Positions 59,763-64,000 of a DNA stretch of 64,000 nt are shown here, piece by piece. Each line of letters starts with the position of its first letter. Position 1 is the first letter of the stretch. Both the position numbers and the translations under genes were made by a program. The stretch is from positions 2,054,501 through 2,118,500 of the forward strand of contig NZ_CM001240.1 of assembly GCF_000230835.1 (NCBI RefSeq), written 5' to 3'. Below the pieces are notes generated by a model. The model did no database searches, was not told the DNA's origin, and saw nothing but the letters and a program-made list of their open reading frames with translations. The stretch is from Clostridium sp. DL-VIII. Its GTDB lineage: Bacteria > Bacillota > Clostridia > Clostridiales > Clostridiaceae.

Positions 59763-60172
59763 TGTTTTAACCTCCTGAATTTATGGAAATATCTTGCCCG
59801 CGAGCTGCTTAATTTATTCTTTTTTGGAAAATAAGAGAGTGAGAGTGTGTAAAAGATAAATTATGAACATTGGTACCAAAATTTATTCTATAAGGTTTGC
59901 CTATTGGATTAGAACAGAAAGTATTGAGCAAAGTAAGTAATTGGAAAGAGCATGAAATTAAAATTGAATTAGCATAAATTATATGGTATTATTTGTATAA
60001 AGCGATTTTAATGATTTATGATTTTGTTTCCAAGGCGGGAAGTTCTTATTTGAGTTTCCTGCCATTTTTGCGAGGCTGCTAAGTATTCTATATAGCTCTG
60101 TTTTGAATTTAAGAGTTGCTATGTAATTAAAGCATACGTTGATTAAAGTCACTTGAAAATAGGAAGGTAGTG
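59763..60172 (+). promoter_or_regulatory. Long leader upstream of the DUF1646 gene, possible sodium riboswitch
   Basis: About 410 bp with no gene. From about 59985 to 60130 the sequence becomes less AT-biased and structured: GGCGGGAA (60034-60041) pairs with TTCCTGCC (60056-60063, one mismatch), and TAGCTCT pairs with AGAG(TT)GCTA further down. DUF1646 genes are known to be preceded by the DUF1646 RNA (Na+-I riboswitch). I cannot confirm the consensus by eye. Confidence 0.35.
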
Positions 60173-61201
60173 ATGAAGATGCTTTATATATTAATTTTAC
60201 TATTGGGAATAACTTTTGTGTTGCCAATCATATCAAAGAAGGTGGAGAGTAATCTTGAAATTTTTTTATTTACGATAGGGATAGTAGCAGCCATTGTTTC
60301 AAATTCTGTAAGTCGAGAATTTCTACTTCATATTATTGAAAATAAATTTATGTATATAATATCCTTAGCAGTGTTAATAGGTGGATTTGTATTTAAAATA
60401 TTATCGGTTCATATAAAGAGCATACTTTCATATATTTTGAGGTATATTCCATTAAGAATTTTTATATTTTTACTAGTAGTCATTATAGGACTTTTATCAA
60501 GTATAATAACTGCAATCATAGCAGCACTTCTTCTAGTAGAAATAGTGAGCATACTTCCAATAAGTAGAGAGAACAAGATAAGTCTTGATATAGTTGCATG
60601 TTTTTCAATTGGAATTGGAGCAGTATTAACTCCTATAGGAGAACCATTGTCAACAACAGTGATTTCTAAATTGGGTGTGGATTTCTGGTATCTATTGAAC
60701 CAGTTTGGAATTTATATCATACCAGGTATATTAATTCTTGGATTCATAGGAACTATATACGGGAAAGAAGAAAAGAACGAGAAAGAAAGTAATGAAGAAG
60801 TTATTATAGAGGAAACTAATATGGTGATATTTGTAAGAGCGCTAAAGATTTTTTTGTTTGTTATAGCATTAGAATTACTTGGACAAGGCTTTAAACCAAT
60901 AATTGATACTTATATAATACATCTTAATACAGGTTATTTATATTGGTTTAATATGTCTTCAGCAGTGTTAGATAATGCTACTTTAGCAGCTGCAGAGGTA
61001 AGCGATAAAATGTCATTAATTCAAATTAAGGCAGTATTAATGGGCTTATTGATTAGTGGAGGAATGATGATTCCAGGAAATATACCTAATATTATTTCAG
61101 CTGGAAAGTTAAAAATCAAAAGCAGGGAATGGATTAAATTAGGGGTTCCACTTGGGTTTGCAATAATGATAGTATATTATATGATTTTATTCTTTATATA
61201 A
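60173..61201 (+). CDS. DUF1646 family membrane protein (putative cation transporter)
   Basis: 342 residues with about ten hydrophobic segments. Two related halves carry LVEIVSILPISRENKISLDIVACFSIGIGAVLTPIGEPLS and MSSAVLDNATLAAAEVSDKM, with conserved Asp/Asn/Gly. The family is placed with sodium/cation transporters. I start at ATG 60173, just behind AGGAAGGT. A long structured leader precedes it. Confidence 0.88.
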   Translation: MKMLYILILLLGITFVLPIISKKVESNLEIFLFTIGIVAAIVSNSVSREFLLHIIENKFMYIISLAVLIGGFVFKILSVHIKSILSYILRYIPLRIFIFLLVVIIGLLSSIITAIIAALLLVEIVSILPISRENKISLDIVACFSIGIGAVLTPIGEPLSTTVISKLGVDFWYLLNQFGIYIIPGILILGFIGTIYGKEEKNEKESNEEVIIEETNMVIFVRALKIFLFVIALELLGQGFKPIIDTYIIHLNTGYLYWFNMSSAVLDNATLAAAEVSDKMSLIQIKAVLMGLLISGGMMIPGNIPNIISAGKLKIKSREWIKLGVPLGFAIMIVYYMILFFI

Positions 61202-61291
61202 ACATTCTATATTCTCCACAATTCCTCCACATTTCATTTATATAATTATTACAGGAAGAGTAATTAATATGTATATAGGAGGAATTAAGCA

Positions 61292-61537
61292 ATGTTTTGC
61301 AGTGGATATGGTGGTTTTGGACCAGTAAGCAATATAGGATATGGAGGAATGTTCTTAGGAATGGGCTTTAGAATGCTAGTATTTATTGTGGTAATAGTTT
61401 TAGCTGTAAAGTTATTTAAGAGCTATAGTAATAAATCTAATAGTGCAATGAAGATACTCAATGAAAAGTTTGCTAATGGAGAGATGACTCAGGAAGAATA
61501 TTTAAAAAGGAAAGAAATTCTTTCACAAAAGAATTAG
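61292..61537 (+). CDS. SHOCT-domain small membrane protein
   Basis: 81 residues. Gly-rich N-terminus (MFCSGYGGFGPVSN), one membrane segment (about 30-48) and a C-terminal SHOCT motif (AMKILNEKFANGEMTQEEYLKRKEIL). SHOCT is a short oligomerisation motif. RBS TAGGAGGAATT. It lies just before a two-component operon and may be under the same control. Confidence 0.82.
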   Translation: MFCSGYGGFGPVSNIGYGGMFLGMGFRMLVFIVVIVLAVKLFKSYSNKSNSAMKILNEKFANGEMTQEEYLKRKEILSQKN

Positions 61538-61559
61538 GCACATGAAAATAAGTATGGTT

Positions 61560-61613
61560 AAGATTAGAGTGAGTTGTTGTTATTTATTATAGACTTACCC
61601 TAGTCTTTTTTTG
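61560..61613 (+). terminator. Terminator after the SHOCT gene
   Basis: AGATTAGAGTGAGT and ACTTACCCTAGTCT form an imperfect 14-bp stem (one mismatch, two G-U), then TTTTTTT. Confidence 0.72.
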
Positions 61614-61657
61614 AATCATACATTATAATATAAGCACCAAAGTTGGAGGTGATAAGT

Positions 61658-62374
61658 ATTAATAATAAATTTAAGATATTAGTGGTAGATGATGAAGCAA
61701 ATATAGTAAATGTTGTAAGGGCATATCTTGAAAGAGATGGTTTTGATGTGATTACAGCAATGGATGGAGAAAAAGCATTAGAAGTATATAATAAGGAAGT
61801 TATTCATCTCATAGTTTTAGATTTAATGCTTCCGAAGCTTGATGGTGAAGAAGTATGCAGGAGAATTAGAACAACCTCAAGCATACCAATAATTATGCTT
61901 ACTGCAAAAGCAGAAGAAGATGAAAAAATAGAAGGAATATCTATAGGGGCTGATGATTATTTAACTAAACCTTTTAGTGTTCGTGAGCTTGTAGTAAGAG
62001 TTAGAGCTTTACTTAGAAGATCATATAAGGATTTTGCTCCAATGGCAGATATATTATCTTTTAATAATAATGATCTAGAAGTTAATATAAAAAAAATGAT
62101 AGTAAAAAAGCAAAATGAGGCCGTGAACTTGACAGCAAATGAGTTTAAGATTTTAATAGTTTTTTTATCAAATCCAGAAAAAGTATTTTCAAGAGAAGAG
62201 TTAGTTGAAAAGGCATTTGGAATAGATTATGAAGGTTTTGACCGGACAGTAGATACTTATATTAAGAATATCCGCCAAAAAATAGAAAGTAATCCTAAGG
62301 AACCAGAATATATAGTAACGGTATATGGAATGGGATATAAATTTAATCCCAACTTTGCTGAGGTAAAAAAATGA
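61658..62374 (+). CDS. OmpR-family response regulator, possible ATT start
   Basis: About 239 residues. Receiver domain (KILVVDDEANIVNVVRAYL; phospho-Asp in LIVLDLMLPKLDG; Lys in YLTKPFSVRELV) and a winged-helix DNA-binding domain (ANEFKILIVFLSNPEKVFSREELVEKAFG; TVDTYIKNIRQKIE). No ATG lies in a good place: TTGGAGGTGATAAGT precedes ATT at 61658 with ideal spacing, while TTG 61643 and GTG 61649 overlap the ribosome site. An ATT start, as in infC, is therefore plausible. The stop overlaps the kinase ATG. Confidence 0.9.
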   Translation: MNNKFKILVVDDEANIVNVVRAYLERDGFDVITAMDGEKALEVYNKEVIHLIVLDLMLPKLDGEEVCRRIRTTSSIPIIMLTAKAEEDEKIEGISIGADDYLTKPFSVRELVVRVRALLRRSYKDFAPMADILSFNNNDLEVNIKKMIVKKQNEAVNLTANEFKILIVFLSNPEKVFSREELVEKAFGIDYEGFDRTVDTYIKNIRQKIESNPKEPEYIVTVYGMGYKFNPNFAEVKK

Positions 62375-63765
62375 AAATATCATTAGTTAAGAGAATAGCA
62401 TTAGGCTTTATACTAGCAGTTTTAGGTTCAATTATTTTGGCGAGCATAATATCTAATTATACAGTCGGAGAAAAATTTAAAGAATATTTGGTAGACGAAC
62501 ATAAAACAAAGATAGAAAATGTAGTTAAATCAATTGATGATTTATACAGTAGTCAAAAAGGAGATTCTAAAATAAATACTGAGGAAATTCAAAGATATGC
62601 AGAATTGCAAGAATTATATATTGAGATTAAAGATATAAATAATAATACTATTTATTCTTCGGGAAAATCATATTTGCAGCATGATAATATGATGAATAAT
62701 ATGATGGGACATATGATGAAGAATCCTTCAGGAATTAATATGGGTGAATATACTGAAAATGAATATCCATTAGAAGTTAATGATAAGGTGAATGGAAGTA
62801 TAACTATTGGTTATTTTGGAGATTCTTATTTATCTTCTGCATCAGTAACATTTCTAAGTACTTTAAATCATTCATTAGTAATATCGGCTATAATAGCTTT
62901 AATATTTGGAATTGTAATTAGCCTTATAATATCAAAGCAAATATCAAAACCTTTATCTACGATAACTGAAACTGCTAATGAAATTAGAAATGGTAATTTA
63001 AATGTTAGAGTAAAGAGCAGTACAAAGACTAAAGAAATAATTGAACTATCTAATTCTATAAATTATCTTGCAGAAACTTTAAATAGTCAGGAGATGCTTA
63101 GGAAAAGATTAACTTCTGATATGGCTCATGAACTAAGAACACCGCTTACTACATTGAAAACCCATGTAGAAGCTTTTATGGATGGAATATGGGAACCTAC
63201 TTATGAAAAATTCCAGGTGTTTTATGAGGAAATAGAAAGACTGACTAAAATGGTAGATAATCTTAGAGATTTAGCAAAACTTGAACAGACTAATATAGTT
63301 TTAAATAGAAGTAAAGCCAATCTTTCGGAGGAATTAGAGAAAATTTTGAATATTTATAAACCGCTTTATATTAAAGCAGAATATGAGTTAACTGGTGACA
63401 TAGAGCCAAATGTCATTGCAGTGGTTGATGTAGATAAATTTAAGCAGATTATGAATAATTTAATCACAAATTCCTATAAATATCTAAAGGCAAAAGGTAA
63501 AGTAACAGTAGCACTAAAGAATGAAAAGCAAAATATAGTAATTAAGGTTATTGATAATGGTATTGGAATACCTGAAAAGGATATACCTTACGTATTTGAA
63601 CGATTTTATAGAAGTGATTCATCTAGGAGTAAAAATACAGGTGGGTCAGGCATAGGACTTACTATTGTAAAAAGTTTTGTTCAAGCGCATGGTGGAAATG
63701 TATACTTAGAAAGTGAAACTGATAAAGGAACTATAGTTACTGTGGAACTGCCAAAAGTGAATTGA
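62371..63765 (+). CDS. Sensor histidine kinase with Met/His-rich external loop
   Basis: 464 residues. Membrane segments at about 8-30 and 168-188 bracket an outer domain. That domain contains QHDNMMNNMMGHMMKNPSG (about 103-121), rich in Met and His, as in copper/silver sensors. HAMP region about 190-240, then the H-box SDMAHELRTPLTT (His253), N-box NNLITNSYKYL, DNGIGIPE, F-box ERFYRSD, and GGSGIGLTIVKS. Start overlaps the regulator stop (ATGA). Metal sensing is inference. Confidence 0.92.
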   Translation: MKISLVKRIALGFILAVLGSIILASIISNYTVGEKFKEYLVDEHKTKIENVVKSIDDLYSSQKGDSKINTEEIQRYAELQELYIEIKDINNNTIYSSGKSYLQHDNMMNNMMGHMMKNPSGINMGEYTENEYPLEVNDKVNGSITIGYFGDSYLSSASVTFLSTLNHSLVISAIIALIFGIVISLIISKQISKPLSTITETANEIRNGNLNVRVKSSTKTKEIIELSNSINYLAETLNSQEMLRKRLTSDMAHELRTPLTTLKTHVEAFMDGIWEPTYEKFQVFYEEIERLTKMVDNLRDLAKLEQTNIVLNRSKANLSEELEKILNIYKPLYIKAEYELTGDIEPNVIAVVDVDKFKQIMNNLITNSYKYLKAKGKVTVALKNEKQNIVIKVIDNGIGIPEKDIPYVFERFYRSDSSRSKNTGGSGIGLTIVKSFVQAHGGNVYLESETDKGTIVTVELPKVN

Positions 63766-63883
63766 ATTATACTCATGGAAATGTTTTAGCTGAATGGATG
63801 AGAGCTCATTAAAAACATAGAAAATATTGTTTCTAATATTGTATAAAGATGATATTCTTAATCTCATGGAAGGAAGTGGAGTT

Positions 63884-64000
63884 TTGGAGATATATGGTGT
63901 TTTCAAATCATTAGAGGATAGAGGCCGATATATATTTGATGTCATACAGAAGAATGGACCTATAACTAAAAGTGAATTAATTGACATGACTAAAATAAAA
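63884..64000 (+). CDS. ROK-type transcriptional regulator, N-terminus only
   Basis: Runs off the window. The 39 visible residues, EIYGVFKSLEDRGRYIFDVI then QKNGPITKSELIDMTKIK, fit the winged-helix start of ROK/NagC/XylR repressors. TTG 63884 follows AGGAAG at good spacing; ATG 63866 in frame has no ribosome site. Confidence 0.7.
   Translation, partial: MEIYGVFKSLEDRGRYIFDVIQKNGPITKSELIDMTKIK

Overview
The window looks like chromosomal DNA of an AT-rich, anaerobic, spore-forming Firmicute, most probably a cluster I Clostridium. Supporting signs are the strong AGGAGG ribosome sites, reverse rubrerythrin, hybrid-cluster protein, L-lactate dehydrogenase, choline-binding-type repeat proteins, DUF4489/DUF1540/DUF3343/DUF3795 proteins and two spore-surface-like collagen proteins. 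No rRNA, tRNA, CRISPR array or phage was seen.

Region 1 (1-16 kb) is a surface-glycan and spore-surface island. It has a truncated thiamine-diphosphate enzyme, a sugar-nucleotide epimerase, three glycosyltransferases (one fused to a methyltransferase), two very long collagen-like proteins sharing an N-terminal beta-sandwich (one ending in a BclA-type domain), and Cys-rich or acidic coat-like proteins. The collagen proteins are extremely Thr-rich and are flanked by the glycosyltransferases, which suggests they are O-glycosylated exosporium filaments.

Region 2 (15-21 kb) holds beta-propeller-like proteins, a DUF3343 protein, an HD hydrolase and a GFEKGKKEG-repeat protein broken by one missing A.

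Region 3 (21-32 kb) is a complete gas-vesicle cluster: gvpA1-gvpA2-gvpN-gvpA3-gvpO-Hsp20-CDC48 ATPase-gvpF-gvpG-gvpJ/S(zinc ribbon)-Hsp20-like-gvpK-gvpL-GRAM-gvpJ/S(GRAM-GRAM-zinc ribbon). Odd features are a full-length two-ring CDC48 ATPase, a GvpL whose N-terminus resembles the archaeal ribosomal stalk protein P1/L12, and GvpJ/S proteins fused to zinc ribbons and GRAM domains. gvpA1 and gvpA2 share a duplicated upstream box. Hairpins after gvpA1, gvpA2 and gvpA3 could set a high shell-to-accessory ratio. Next to spore-surface genes, the cluster is a candidate for making spore-attached gas vesicles.

Region 4 (32-45 kb) is mostly housekeeping: DUF1540, reverse rubrerythrin, rfbA-rfbC-rfbB (dTDP-4-keto-6-deoxy sugar synthesis, no rfbD), a HAD phosphatase, two secreted choline-binding-type proteins, an EEP hydrolase, a 3D-domain wall protein, a small (p)ppGpp synthetase, a nitroreductase, YjbQ, NudC and L-lactate dehydrogenase.

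Region 5 (45-56 kb) carries a KimA-like potassium importer, a nitrosative/oxidative stress group (Hcp, DUF2249, flavodiiron-like beta-lactamase fold), an ECF-type sigma factor and an amt-glnB operon behind a perfect promoter and two successive terminator hairpins.

Region 6 (56-64 kb) starts with a nested mobile-element wreck: an IS630-type element (57456-58632, TA target) inserted into an IS91-type transposase gene, with both transposases frameshifted. It ends with YetF-like and DUF1646 membrane proteins, a SHOCT protein, a two-component system with a Met/His-rich sensor, and the start of a ROK-type regulator.
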